Both the position numbers and the translations under genes were made by a program. A stretch of 64,000 bases of DNA from Cordia subcordata. Taxonomy: Eukaryota; Streptophyta; Magnoliopsida; Boraginales; Cordiaceae. The stretch lies in the NCBI GenBank assembly GCA_028554755.1, contig JAPTOF010000031.1, positions 1,031,501 through 1,095,500 on the forward strand, read 5' to 3'. Of this stretch, positions 1 to 10,300 are shown one piece after another. The notes under the pieces are model-generated. The model worked only from the letters and a program-made list of their open reading frames with translations, had not been told where the DNA came from and made no database searches. How positions within the stretch are numbered: position 1 is the stretch's first letter; each line of letters starts with the position of its first letter.

Positions 1-640
1 GATGTCCCTTTTTGCTCTTGTTCATTCTGATATTTGGGGTCCCTGTCGAACTACTTCTAAATTTGGGTTTCGTTATTTTGTTACGTTTATTGATGATTAT
101 TCTCATATGACATGATTGTTTTTAATGAAAGAATGTTCTGAAGTGTTTTCTATTTTTACCTTGTTTTCTATTGAAATTCACACGCAATTTGAGGTTTCTA
201 TTCAGGTTCTTCGCAGTGGCAATGCGAAAGAATACTTTTCTTCTTCTTTTTCTTCGTTTCTATATTCTCATGGCATTTTTCACCAGTCATCTTGTTCGCA
301 TACTCCACAACAGAATAGGGTGGCTGAGAGGAAGAATCATCATCTTATTGAGATGGCTCATGCACTTCTTCTTCATAGACATGTACCTCTTCGTTTTTGG
401 GATGATGCGGTCCTAACATTGTGCTATCTTATCAACTGTATGCCATCCTTTGTGTTACATGATCAAATACCATTCTCTATTTTGTTCTCTCGTGATGCTA
501 TTTATATGCTCCCTCCTCAAGTTTTTGGATGTATCTGCTTTGTCCTCAATCTTTCCCTTAAGGTAGACAATTTAGGCCCTCGATCAAGTGTGTGTTTCTT
601 GGGTACTCTCAGCATCAAAAGGGTTACTGTTGTTACTCTC
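1..640 (+). pseudogene. Element X integrase core (degenerate)
   Basis: The reading frame matches the copia integrase core: HSDIWG near 28-45, FIDDYSH near 88-105, then RSGNAKEYF at about 212-238 and AERKNHHLIEMAH at about 325-360. The family's DDE triad should be D, D, E. The first Asp (HSD) and the Glu (AERKN) are present, but the second is Gly (codon 218-220; usual motif R-S-D-N). An in-frame TGA lies near 112 and a frameshift near 590-600 separates this part from the following GYSQHQKGY segment. The product would be inactive. The zinc-binding N-terminus is outside the window. Confidence 0.88.
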
Positions 641-1852
641 CTGAGTTATATCAATGGTTTGTGTCAGCTGATGTTATCTTCTTTGAACACACTTCTGTTT
701 TCCCTTCCATCACCACTTCTGATACCGTGGTCGAGTCTTTATCTCTTCTAGTACCCACCTTCAATCCGCCTTTGGCCCCTTCTCCTACTCCGAACCTCGT
801 CTCCACTCCAGATTCTGCTTCACCATTGCCTCCTACTGTACATCTATATAGACCAGACCTACAAGTTTATTCACGCCGTCTACGTCCGTTGCCACATGCC
901 CTAGTATCATCTGATTCGCCGTTTTCATATCCAGTTTTTGCTCAATTATCTGATCTTAACATGCCCATTGCTCTTCATAAAGGTACTCGTTCTTGCACCA
1001 CTAAGCACCCTATATCTAACTTTGTGTCTTACTCTTCTTCGTCTCCTTCATATGCATCCTTTGTTGCATCTCTTTCTTCTGTTTCCATTCCTAAGTCTAT
1101 GGCAGAGGCATGTGCTCACCTTGGTTGGTGGGCTGCTATGCTTAAAGAGATGTCTGCGTTACATCATAACGGAACTTGGGAGTTAGTTAACTTGCCAGCT
1201 GGTAAGTCCCCTATTGATTGTTGGTGGGTGTATATAGTGAAGGTCTCACCAGATGGTCAGGTGGATCGTTTGAACGCTCGACTTGTGGCCAAGGGATACA
1301 CACAAGTCTATGGACTTAATTATGGTGACATATTTTCTCTCGATGCTAAGATGTCTTCTATTCATATTTTCCTTTCCTTGGCAACTATTCACCATTGGTC
1401 ACTTCATCAGTTGGATATAATAATGCTTTCCTGAATTGTGATATTGATGAAGAAGTGTATATGGAGCAACTACCAGGTTTGTTGCTCAGGGAGAGTCTCA
1501 AAACGTTTGTCGTTTAAAGAAGGCCCTGTGTGGTCTCAAGCAATCTCCAATGGCATAATTTGGACACTTTAGTACTACAGTTCTTGAATTTGGCATGACT
1601 CGTTGTAATGTGGACCATTCGGTGTTCTATTGATGCTCATCTGATAAACGGCTTCTTTTGATTATGTATGTGGATGATATTGTCATAACAGGTGATGATA
1701 GCAACGGGATTAATAAGTTGAAGAAGGCCTTTTTTCATCAGAAATTTCAAACCAAAGACCTAGGCCCGCTTCATTATTTTCTGGTATTAAGGTTGCACAG
1801 TCGAAGCAAGGGGTATTTATTTCTCAACGTAAATATGCATTAGATATGTTGA
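592..1852 (+). pseudogene. Element X integrase C-terminus and reverse transcriptase
   Basis: The segment 592-1434 starts with the copia FLGYSQHQKGY motif that closes the integrase region. A Ser/Pro-rich linker follows, then the start of RVT_2-type RT (KGYTQVYGLNYGDIFS, SLHQLD). After a stop at 1432 the frame is broken until 1658-1843, which carries the RT catalytic YVDD box (1667-1678) and KDLGPLHYFL. RT would copy element RNA into cDNA in the particle. Several stops and at least two frameshifts make it non-functional. Confidence 0.88.
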
Positions 1853-2590
1853 GTTAGGCAGGGTTACTTGGCGTGCAACCTTGTGACTCATCTATGGACA
1901 CAAATGTGAAGCTTCTTCCAGATGAGGGGGAATTGATATTAGATCTGGGGAGATACAGAATATTAGTTGGAAAACTCAATTACCTTACAGTTACTCGACC
2001 GGATATCTCCTTTGCTATTAGTGTTGTCAGTCAGTTTCTGAACTCTTCACGAGAAAGACATTGGGAAGCAGTTATTCAAATCTTAAGGTATATTAAAGGC
2101 TCACCTGGGAAAGGCTTACTTTACAGTGACCATGGGCACATGGAGGTTGTTGGTTACCCAGACGCTGATTGGGTAGGTAGTCCTACTGATAGAAGGTCCA
2201 CCTCTGGTTATTGTGTGTTCGTTGTGAGAAAATCTTGTTTCCTGGAAGAGTAAGAAATAAGATATAGTGGTTCACTCGAGTGCTGAATCAGAATATCGAG
2301 CTATGGCAGTAGTCACTTGTGAGTTGATATGGGAAAAAAATCTTCTGAAAGAGATTCGGGTCACCTGTTCCAGTCCTATGGAACTTGTTTGCGATAATTA
2401 GGCTATGATACATATTACTACAAATCTAGCGTTTCACAAAAGGATTAAACACATTGAGACAGATTGTCACTTTGTTAGGGAGAAGCTATTATCTAAGGAG
2501 ATTGTTACTTCTTTTATTAGCTCGAGTGATCAGTTAGCTGATTTATTTACAAAGTCTCTTGGTGGTTCTCAGGTTAAATATATTTGTAAC
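1853..2590 (+). pseudogene. Element X RNase H domain, cut by element A
   Basis: Frame 1873-2253 carries the connection region (GKLNYLTVTRPDISFA, LRYIKGSPGKGLLY) and the RNase H start (DADWVGSPTDRRSTSGYCVF). After stops and a frameshift it resumes at 2405-2590 with the C-terminal motif HIETDCHFVREKL and DQLADLFTKSLGGSQ. The frame reads on into 40059 (KLGTYDIYARA, stop at 40092-40094). This shows that everything between 2591 and 40058 is inserted sequence. Confidence 0.9.
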
Positions 2591-2829
2591 TGTTAGAGTA
2601 TAGGGTTATATTTGTAATATTGTTGTTTTAGAAGTTATGGTCAGGATAGTTAGTTTTGAAAATTAGTTAGTGGTTCTCTTTTGATAGCTCACCACTAGCT
2701 AGTGGAGCAGTTATAATTAACTACCCAGTTATAATTAACTACCTTGTTGTAACTAAAGCCTATATATATATAGCAGGCTTGTAATCATTTTTGATTAATG
2801 AAAACAGTTTCTTCTCTCTCAAGTTAACA
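2591..2829 (+). repeat. Element A 5' LTR
   Basis: A 239 bp terminal repeat, TGTTAGAG to GTTAACA. It is clearly the partner of 39835-40053. The 5' copy has a roughly 20 bp repeat of the segment TTATAATTAACTACC that the 3' copy lacks. A TATA-like run is at 2760-2771, followed by the conserved TTGATTAATGAAAA and CTTCTCTCTCAAG. Confidence 0.93.
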
Positions 2830-2842
2830 TGGTATCCAGAGC
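2830..2842 (+). other. Element A primer-binding site
   Basis: TGGTATCCAGAGC directly follows the LTR. It matches the usual copia PBS TGGTATCAGAGC (initiator Met tRNA 3' end) with one inserted C. Confidence 0.9.
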
Positions 2843-3135
2843 AAGCATAGTCCTGGTTCCTTTTTCCGAGCTTTGAAGATCATCTCTAATGCCTGCAGAG
2901 TTCATCAAACAAGTTTTCATTCCATCAAAAAGCTAGATTCTCTATTTGCGAGCTGGTTCTTATTCCTTTTCTCTTCAGATTTTCATTGAATTGGTGTTTT
3001 TTCAATTTCCTCGCATTTTTAGGGTTTTCCTCATCAAAATCATCATAAAAAACTACTCAAATCTTGTCGCCCAGTTCTCATTTCTTGTTTACTACTATTT
3101 TTCTTTGGTGCGAGCCTATTAATCAAAACATTTTC
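2843..3135 (+). other. Element A leader, first part
   Basis: Untranslated leader between PBS and gag, cut by B after TTTTC (3131-3135). It resumes at 13057. No ORF is recognisable. Confidence 0.75.
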
Positions 3136-4467
3136 TGTAGGTGCAAATATCTTAAGAGGGGGGGGGTGAATTAAGATATTAATTACTAATTTTCGTTTAA
3201 AAAATTTCTTAGAAAATTAACAACTTCTTACAATTAATATATCAAATATAATGTAAGCAAAATAAGCAAGTATAAGAATGGAAGTATAAGGAGATGAGAG
3301 ACAACCGATTTAAGGTGGTTCGGCCAAGTCTGCATCCACCGCCCAAGGATGCTTACTTTAGGACTTCAACAATCTTCACTATAATGCTTCTTCAAATCTT
3401 GGTGAAGTACAAACCAAGTTCTTACAACTCTTTTAAGCCCAACTTCAACGAACCCAAGAGTTTCACTCTTTAGGATTTCTCCACACTTTACAAGCTTTAA
3501 GGAATAGATCTCACTAGATTTTCAGCTCTCAAAGTGTGTATATACTTAAGGAACAAGAAAAGATGATATCTGAAAATTTTCTTCAGGAAGAAGATGAATA
3601 AGCTCTTGAAAGCTCAAAAATATTGCAAGAATGGCTCAAAGTTTGATTGAATGATAATAATGAATTTTGCACACTTCACTATCTTGATTTGAATGTGTAT
3701 TGAATGTGTGTTTAAAGAGATTTTGGGGGTTAGTGATTTGGTAGGTGAAAAATTGAAGAGGAAATAAGCCAGAATGGTAATAAACGGCTAGTGCATTTAT
3801 TACAGTAGCCCGTTCAGCCGGTCAACTGGCTAGGTCATCCGGCTTGTACTTGATCCTCTCTGACTAGGCCAAACGCCTTAGCCGGTCGACCGGCTAGGGA
3901 GTCCGGCTTTTACCTTCCTTCTCTGACTTGGCCAGGCGACCCTCCTAGGTCAGGCGATCGACCGGCTGGGGGGTTCGGCCACTCCAGAAAGTGAAGTAAA
4001 GCCAAACTTTTGTGTAAAACATTTTAAGTGCAATTTTCATAACTCCAAATCATTTTGAGATAATTTGTAAGTACATGTTTTGATTTGAAACACCCAAAAA
4101 CACATTTTCACTCCATGTGTGCATTCAAATTCATTTGTGCATATGTGAAATCAAATGTGCAAGAGTTAAAAATTTGTTTGATCAAGGAAAAAGAGAATTT
4201 AAGCCAAATATATACAATATGTAGGCATTTCACAAAAGTGCAAGAGAGAAAATAATATCCAGTACCCCTTATGTCATCTCTTCTCCTCCTTATGTCTTCT
4301 CATCTTCTCTTTCTTCAAATAGTGCATTTTTCACATCTTCTTCAATCTTTCAAGGCTTCTTCTTAAGTATCCTCTTATTTTCACAAGAAGCTTTTTAGTC
4401 AAATAATGCATATATATATATATATATATTTTCATCATCAAAATTAATAGCGAATATTTGGCTAACA
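3136..4467 (-). repeat. Element B 3' LTR
   Basis: 1332 bp. On + it starts TGTAGG and ends CTAACA (TGTTAG...CCTACA on the coding strand). It exceeds the 5' LTR by about 90 bp, mainly an extra block near 3905-3985 with another GTCGAC-rich unit. It contains a run of eight or more G at 3156-3166, the exact palindrome AGCCGGTCGACCGGCT at 3880-3895, and an (AT)n run at 4408-4430. Confidence 0.93.
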
Positions 4468-4760
4468 ATCTCCCCTTTTTTGATGATGACAAATTTTGAA
4501 GATATGAGCAAAAAGACTCCCCCTTAATATATGCATTCTTTTTTAAAAAATATATTTGGGAAAATACTCCCCCTGTCAAGATTTAACTCATGCATATTTC
4601 ACCAATGATCAACCCATCAATCAATCATACAATTTTTCATATCTACAACAAGTACAACAAACATATCAACAAAGCATATCCACAATCAGCAAAGCATATA
4701 TATCAGCCCATTGCCTAATTTACTTCCCCAATTTACTTCTCCCCCTTTGGCATCATCAAA
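4468..4760 (-). promoter_or_regulatory. Polypurine tract cluster of element B
   Basis: On the minus strand the tract AAAAAAGGGGAGAT (4468-4481) abuts the 3' LTR and should prime plus-strand synthesis. Three more purine boxes lie upstream: about 4516-4525, 4566-4574, and TGATGCCAAAGGGGGAGAAG at 4736-4755. Repeated GGGGGAGA boxes before the 3' LTR are a known Sirevirus hallmark. Confidence 0.8.
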
Positions 4761-5035
4761 ATTAATATATAGGCAAGAAAAGAAATAAAAGTGAAGATTA
4801 TATAAAATAAAAAACTTGTTTATCAGAGTCAAGAAATTTAAAGTTAACTAAAACTAAAAATGTGTTCGAATAGTAAAAACAAGTGGAAGTATGGAAATCA
4901 AGGTGCTCGATCATGGTGATCTTTGAAGTACTCCTTCATATCCGATCGCATAGATGCCATCTCTGAATCAATGTGTTCCCTCCAAATAGTGAGCTCATTC
5001 CATTGGCTTGTCATGGTGGCCCTCATTTTTTCCAT
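4761..5035 (-). other. Element B non-coding stretch downstream of the extra ORF
   Basis: AT-rich sequence between the stop of the extra ORF and the polypurine boxes. No ORF or motif is recognised. Confidence 0.6.
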
Positions 5036-6286
5036 TCATATGTTTAGAGCCAGGAGTTGTGAAAGAATTTGAGCCAACATAGATGGGTCATCTTGTTGAC
5101 CCATTGAGCTAGAACCAGCACCCCGATGAATCTCTCTTCGGTGTTGCTCATCAATATGCACCTGCTCCCTAGATTCTCTCATCACTTGGTTAAGAGTGGC
5201 CTCCTCAGTATCTTCCTCTTCTTCAGAGGTACTAACAGCCATGGGTATTGTTCCTAGAATGCCTATGTCAGCTTGTCCCTCAAGTTTAGGCCCTACATTT
5301 TCATCTAATGTGATGTCGATCCCCTCAAGTATATCATCAAGTTTTTGAGCTTCAGGACCATATACAGGATCAGTGAAAGTAGTGCCCTTCTTAGTTCTAT
5401 GCTTAATCGCCGCCTGAATGTTTTGAGGCAAGTTTTTGACGGTTTCTCTGTTGATAGCCTCCTCATTATACCAGTAAATGCCCATGAAATTCATATATAA
5501 CATATCAAAATTCTAGGCAAACTCTCTGTATGGAGCATTTGAAGAGATTCTAAAGTGTGAAAAAATATACATCAATGCCATACCATATTCGAGTGTAGTA
5601 GTTTTTCCTCCTCCTTTTCCACTAATACGCAGCATATGGTGAAGAATTAGGAAGGGCAAAACTATCTTCTTTTTCTGCCTAAGGCTATAGTAGATATAAG
5701 CATCCATAACCGGGATTTTCCCATCATTGATATTCCTAGGGAGAATTACTTCACTCATAATTTTGAAGGCAATTCTCATATTGTAATTAACATCCTTTAA
5801 TAATGGAAGAATCAAATCTGGATCCTTAGGTCCTACATCACTCCACATGTATTTTATAACGTCCCCCAGAATACTAGTCTTCCTAATTCCTTCAGGCCAA
5901 CCTTGACTATTGTAATGTCTATCTCCATCAACAGGTATATTAAAGATTTCATGCAAAGTTTCCTCCTTAAGCACAAAATTAACCCCACATACAGTAGAAG
6001 ATAACTCAAGTTTTGGACTTCTACTATGTATCTCAAGATTTTCGTAGAATTCTATCACCAATTTATCTTGCACATCACAATGTAGATGCAGAAACATAAA
6101 CCAATCATCAAATAATGGCAAGACATCAATGCCAGCAAAATCTGAGTCCATGATATATTTACCGTATAAAATTGATTGCTTGCCTTGAATCTTTGATATC
6201 GGAGGTGGTGGTGGTGGAGGATATTGTGTTCTTGCTCTTTTCCTTTTTCTTCCACGTGCTTGACCTCTTCCCCTCAAATTCACCAT
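5036..6286 (-). CDS. Extra ORF downstream of pol in element B; putative plant transposon protein-like (one in-frame stop)
   Basis: It starts at ATG 6286. The first 257 codons run to an amber stop at 5513-5515, and the same frame continues for about 158 more codons to 5036, so one substitution separates it from a ~416-codon gene. The N-terminus (residues 1-30) is basic (GRGQARGRKRKRAR) followed by seven prolines. Residues about 45-230 resemble the plant-specific 'putative plant transposon protein' domain that accompanies plant retroelements and transposons: a W-x-F segment, a VCGVNFVLKEETL block, then LPLLKDVNYNMRIAFKIMSE, ILPRN and MDAYIYYSLRQKKK. The C-terminal part is acidic (SEEEEDTEEA) and Gln-rich. 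No signal peptide or membrane segment is evident, unlike described Sirevirus env-like ORFs. It lies in sense with pol, in the env position. The domain assignment is from memory and moderate in confidence; the function is unknown. Confidence 0.65.
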
Positions 6287-6289
6287 GAT

Positions 6290-6724
6290 TTTGTGTTGTT
6301 TTTTGAAGATTGAATCGGTGAAAAGTTGTTTTTTTGAAGTGGGTAAGCAAAATATGGGAAGAATTTCGGAAGAATTTGGTTGAAATTTGAAGAATTAGAA
6401 GTGGGTCTGAGAGAAATTTGGCTAGGGTTAAAAAAATTTGAGAGATTGAAGTGAATTTGGGGTTAAAACCCCCAATTTTTGACCTTGTCTGTGTTCAGTT
6501 GGTCGACCGGCTGGTCGCGGGGGGTCGACTGGCTAGGTCGAATGGCCGGATCAAAGAGCACCCAAAGAAATCCTTTTAGCCGGACCCCTTTCAGCTTCAG
6601 CAGGTCGACCGGCTGGGTCAGAAAGTGCACAAATGCGTATTTTTCATGCCCAAACCATTAAACACATATTTATCCATTTTACTCACATTTTATCATTCCA
6701 ATTTCTCTTCTAATCTTGCAAAAT
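6290..6724 (-). other. Spacer between RNase H and the extra ORF, with a GTCGACC motif cluster
   Basis: About 430 bp without an ORF. It contains GGTCGACCGGCT (6501-6512), GGGTCGACTGGCT (6522-6534) and AGGTCGACCGGCT (near 6602-6614), the same motif as in the LTRs of B and of the Athila elements. It may serve as a leader or promoter for the extra ORF, which is inference. Confidence 0.6.
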
Positions 6725-7305
6725 TAATCCTCATGCAATGGTTTAGTAAAAATATCAGCAATGATGCAAGGTGTCAACAAATTCAAGTATGATATCACCT
6801 TTTTGTACATGATCTCTAATGAAATGGTGCCTAATCTCAATATGCTTAGTTCGTGAGTGTTGAATTGGATTTTTAGTGAGATTTATTGCACTAGTATTAT
6901 CACAATATATAGGAACATGATTATATTGCAATCCATAATCAAGTAAATTTTGTTTCATCCACAAAATTTGAGCCATACAACTACTAGCTGTAATATATTC
7001 AGCTTCGGTAATAGAAATAGCAACACTATTTTGTTTCCTACAGGACCAAGATACTAAGGAATGTCCTAGGAATTGGCATGTTCCACCAGTGCTCTTACGG
7101 TCTACTTTGCAACTAGCATAGTCAGCATTAGAGAATCCACATAGATTAAATGACATTCCTTTTGCATACCAAAGTCCTAGATTAATTGCTCCCTTAAGGT
7201 ATCTAATGATTCTTTTTACAGCAGTTAAGTGAGTTTCCTTAGGGTTAGATTGAAATTTAGCATATAAGCATACTGCAAACATGATATCAGGTCTAGAGAC
7301 AGTTA
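6725..7305 (-). pseudogene. Element B RNase H domain
   Basis: Frame 7282-6755 carries HLTAVKRIIRYLKG, the RNase H block NADYASCKVDRKSTGGTCQF, TEAEYITASS, the CDNTSAINLTKNP block and RTKHIEIRHHFIRDHV. These are the standard copia RNase H motifs, including the D/E/D acid residues. A frameshift near 6770 separates the expected C-terminus IADIFTKPLHED (stop 6725-6727). Another frameshift near 7300 separates it from RT. Confidence 0.92.
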
Positions 7306-7316
7306 AATATAATGGG

Positions 7317-8738
7317 CTACATACCTCTGTATTTCTTTTCGTCTACAGATTTACCTTTCTCATCTTTATCCAGCTTTGTTGAGGGCCTCATGGGAGTTCC
7401 AATTTCCTTTGCATCTTCAAGTCCAAATTTCTTGATAATTTCCTTCGTGTATTTGGCTTGATTTATGAAGATCCCCTCTTTTGCTTGTTTGATTTGGAGT
7501 CCAAGGAAGAAGGTCAATTCTCCCATCATGCTCATCTCAAACTCCTTGTGCATATATTTGGAAAAGTTCTCACATAAAGAAATATTAGTAGCACCAAAAA
7601 TTATATCATCCACATAGATTTGGACAAGTAAGATATCATTGTGTTTTCTTTTAATAAATAAGGTTGAATCAAGTTTTCCTCTTTCAAAGTTGTTTTCCAC
7701 CAGAAATCCACTAAGTCTTTTATACCAAGCTCTAGGAGCTTGCTTTAAACCATATAAAGCTTTTTCTAGTTTGAAAACATGATTAGGAAAGCAAGAATCT
7801 TCAAAATCGGGGGGTTGTTCAACATACACTTCTTCAATGAATCCATTTAAAAAGGCACTTTTAACATCTATTTGATAAAGCTTGAAGTCCATGTGACATG
7901 CAAATGCTAATAACATACGAATGGATTCAAGTCTAGCTGCAGGAGCATAGGTTTCATCGTAATCAATTCCTTCTTCTTGATTGTATCCTTGTGCTACTAG
8001 TCTAGCCTTATTTCTAGTCACAATTCTGGCTTCATCTAGTTTGTTTCTAAATACCCATTTGGTTCCTATTACTGGTCTATCTTTAGATCTTTCAACTAGC
8101 TTCCATACTTTATTCCTATCAAATTGATTAAGTTCTTCTTGCATGGCAATTATCCAATTTTCATCAAGTAGTGCTTCTTTAATATTTTTGGGTTCAATAT
8201 GAGAGATAAATGCATGATGCTCACAAAAATTCCTAATATTACGCCTAGTTCTTACGCCTTTATTTGGATCACCGAGGATAAGATCTTGAGGATGGTTTCT
8301 TACGAACTTCCAACTCTTTGGTAGGTCTTTTTGAGGTTCTTTTGTTTCAACATTTCCTTTGTTTGAGCATTGTTCGTTTTCCTCATTGTCTTGAGACCTT
8401 CTTTCTTGATGTTCTTTTACTTGCTTTGTTGGTTTTTCTTTGTCTTTTGGAGTTGGATCTTCAAGAGTTGTCTTTTCCAAAAGATAACCTACATCATCAA
8501 TTTCCTTTCTCGGCTCAAATGGATTAGTCTCATCAAATGTAACATGTATTGATTCTTCCACAACAAGAGTTCTTTTATTATATACTCTATATACTTTGCT
8601 CTTTGTGAAATATCCTAAAAATATCCCTTCATCTGATTTGGCATCAAATTTCCTTAAGTGGTTCTTAGTATTTAGGATAAAGCATTTACAACCAAATACT
8701 TTGAAATATTTTAGGTGTTTTACCATGCTATAATTCAT
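7317..8738 (-). CDS. Element B integrase C-terminus, linker and reverse transcriptase (473-codon open frame)
   Basis: The longest intact pol segment of B. Residues about 10-70 are the integrase C-terminal region (VFGCKCFILNTKNHLRKFD, GIFLGY). Residues 70-200 are a charged linker. From about 205 the RVT_2 RT follows, with KARLVAQGYNQEEGIDY, IDVKSAFLNGF, LYGLKQAPRAWY and the catalytic YVDD at residues 375-378 (7605-7616). RT would copy element RNA inside the particle. It ends at a stop beside KKYRGM where a frameshift leads into RNase H. The start shown is only the first Met of the open frame; in the intact element this is internal to Gag-Pol. Confidence 0.93.
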   Translation of the reverse strand: MNYSMVKHLKYFKVFGCKCFILNTKNHLRKFDAKSDEGIFLGYFTKSKVYRVYNKRTLVVEESIHVTFDETNPFEPRKEIDDVGYLLEKTTLEDPTPKDKEKPTKQVKEHQERRSQDNEENEQCSNKGNVETKEPQKDLPKSWKFVRNHPQDLILGDPNKGVRTRRNIRNFCEHHAFISHIEPKNIKEALLDENWIIAMQEELNQFDRNKVWKLVERSKDRPVIGTKWVFRNKLDEARIVTRNKARLVAQGYNQEEGIDYDETYAPAARLESIRMLLAFACHMDFKLYQIDVKSAFLNGFIEEVYVEQPPDFEDSCFPNHVFKLEKALYGLKQAPRAWYKRLSGFLVENNFERGKLDSTLFIKRKHNDILLVQIYVDDIIFGATNISLCENFSKYMHKEFEMSMMGELTFFLGLQIKQAKEGIFINQAKYTKEIIKKFGLEDAKEIGTPMRPSTKLDKDEKGKSVDEKKYRGM

Positions 8739-9401
8739 ATGGAGTTTTATTTAAGATAGGTCTAATCAATACTCTATTTTGTACATAGCATACGGTATTT
8801 ATGGCTTCACTCCAAAAATATGTTGCAAGTTGTGTTCTTTTAGCATAGTTCTTGCCATTTCTTGTAGTGTACGATTCTTTCTCTCTACTACCCCATTATG
8901 TTGAGGAGTACTAGGGGCCGAAAAGTTATGCTCAATGCCATGTTCATCACAAAAGTTCATGAAAGGAGTATTCACATATTCGGTACCATTATCACTACGG
9001 ATACAAGTTATAAAATAGCCTTTCTCATTTTACACTTTTCTACACAATCTTGCAAATTCATTGAAGGCATCATTTTTATGTGGAAGAAACATGACCCATG
9101 TAAATCTTGTATAGTCATCTACTACAACAAATGTATATCTAGATCCTCCTAAGCTTGCCACATCAATAGGTCCAAACAAATCCATATGTAATAATTGTAA
9201 TGCTCTATTTGTTGACACTTTATTTAAGGATTTGAAGGATGTCTTATGTTGTTTACCTAGTTGGCAAGCATCACAAATTTTGTCTTTTTCAAATTTTAGC
9301 TTTGGTAAGTCTCTAACTAGATCATGCTTAGGCAAATCATTCAATAAGCTCATGCTATCATGTCCTAATCTTCTATGCCATAACCATGCATTATCATGCA
9401 C
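8739..9401 (-). pseudogene. Element B GAG-pre-integrase and integrase core
   Basis: Frame 9401-9030 holds the HHCC-type pre-integrase (HRRLGHDSMS, CDACQLGKQHK) and the first catalytic Asp (HMDLFGPID). After an in-frame stop at 9030 the frame resumes with CIRSDNGTEY (second Asp) and QHNGVVERKNRTLQ (Glu), so the DDE triad is intact. Further stops and a frameshift near 8740-8830 break the link to the C-terminal region. Integrase would insert the cDNA; this copy cannot encode a full one. Confidence 0.92.
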
Positions 9402-9422
9402 AACGAATAAGCATTTTACATG

Positions 9423-9830
9423 TTAGCATATAAGTTGGTCAATTTCAATGGTGTAAACATTTTCTTTTCTCTTAGCTACAAATAATATATTATCATTTCC
9501 ACTTTCATAGACAATGCATCTAGGAGATTGAAAAACTACTTTGTGACCTTTGTCACATAATTGGCTAATGCTAAGTAAATTAAATTTTAAACCTTCTACA
9601 AGTAAGACATTATGTATAGCAAGGGAGTTTTCGTTACCGATGCTTCCTTTTCCAATAATTTTTCCTTTGCCATTGTCCCCAAAGGTAACGTCTCCTCCTT
9701 TTGTCCTTTTTAATTTGTAGAAGAGTGAAGAGTTTCCCATCATGTGCTTGGAACAATCACTATCCAAGATCCATTTTATTTTGCTTGGTTTGCCTTCATT
9801 GGATACCTACACACATGAAATTCAAATGCA
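9423..9830 (-). pseudogene. Element B aspartic protease
   Basis: Frame 9767-9423 plus a few upstream codons. The active-site motif of the copia protease is D-S-G/D-T-G-A; here it reads WILDSDCSKHM, so the Gly after D-S is Asp. Typical downstream blocks are present ([31 protein letters not shown]). The stop at 9423 is an internal stop before the pre-integrase. Protease would cleave Gag-Pol; the Gly loss makes activity unlikely. Confidence 0.85.
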
Positions 9831-9835
9831 ATTCT

Positions 9836-10300
9836 TTATTTTGGGGTCCCCAAACACCTTGGGTCCTTGGCGTTAGTTTCAATTTTTGTTTTTGACCACC
9901 CATTTTGGTCTTTGCAATATGGAACAAGTGATCCTCTATCACAAATTTTCTTGTAGTAACAATGAGTAGATACATGTCCTTTCTTTTCACAATAAGTACA
10001 TGTAATGTTTGGTTTTGGTGAAGAAGAGGATTTAGGGGTGGAAGCCTTGACAAAATAAGTTTTGAAATATTTTTGATTAATGCTAGGTTTGTATCCAATA
10101 CCACTCTTATCAAAAGACATTTTTTGACTTCCCAGAAGTTTTTCAAAATTTTCTTTCCCATTTGTAAATTTTTGAATAATTTAATTCAAATCCATATTTT
10201 TCTTTTTCAAATCTTTGACTTCTTTTTCAAACTTTACAAAATCTTCGGCATATGAATCGTTTTCTTTTTCTAAGATTCTATTTTTTCTATAAGAGAGGCA
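9836..10300 (-). pseudogene. Element B gag C-terminal part with a second CX2C zinc motif
   Basis: Frame 10120-9836 starts MSFDKSGIGY and contains CTYCEKKGHVSTHC, a CX2CX4HX4C zinc knuckle. The stretch 10121-10300 continues the coiled Lys/Glu-rich region. A second knuckle and a long C-terminal gag extension fit Sirevirus gag. It lies downstream of the frameshift caused by the 211 bp duplication. Confidence 0.8.

Larger units (their letters stand above)
1..2590 (+). mobile_element. Ty1/copia element X, left part (interrupted at 2590)
   Basis: Decayed + strand copia polyprotein in the order integrase, RT, RNase H. Its 5' end lies outside the window. Many stops and frameshifts are visible. The RNase H frame runs up to 2590 and continues, after removal of element A, at 40059 with 11 more sense codons and a stop. 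X is therefore the oldest element of this stack, and A inserted into it. The remaining tail and LTR are at 40059-40284. Confidence 0.92.

Noticed and set aside
5036..6286. Sirevirus env-like protein
   Set aside because: No signal peptide, transmembrane helix or glycoprotein-like features seen; the similarity noticed is to plant transposon-associated proteins.
8318..8552. Short + strand ORFs opposite element B RT
   Set aside because: They are antisense shadows of the linker and RT frame, with no motif of their own.
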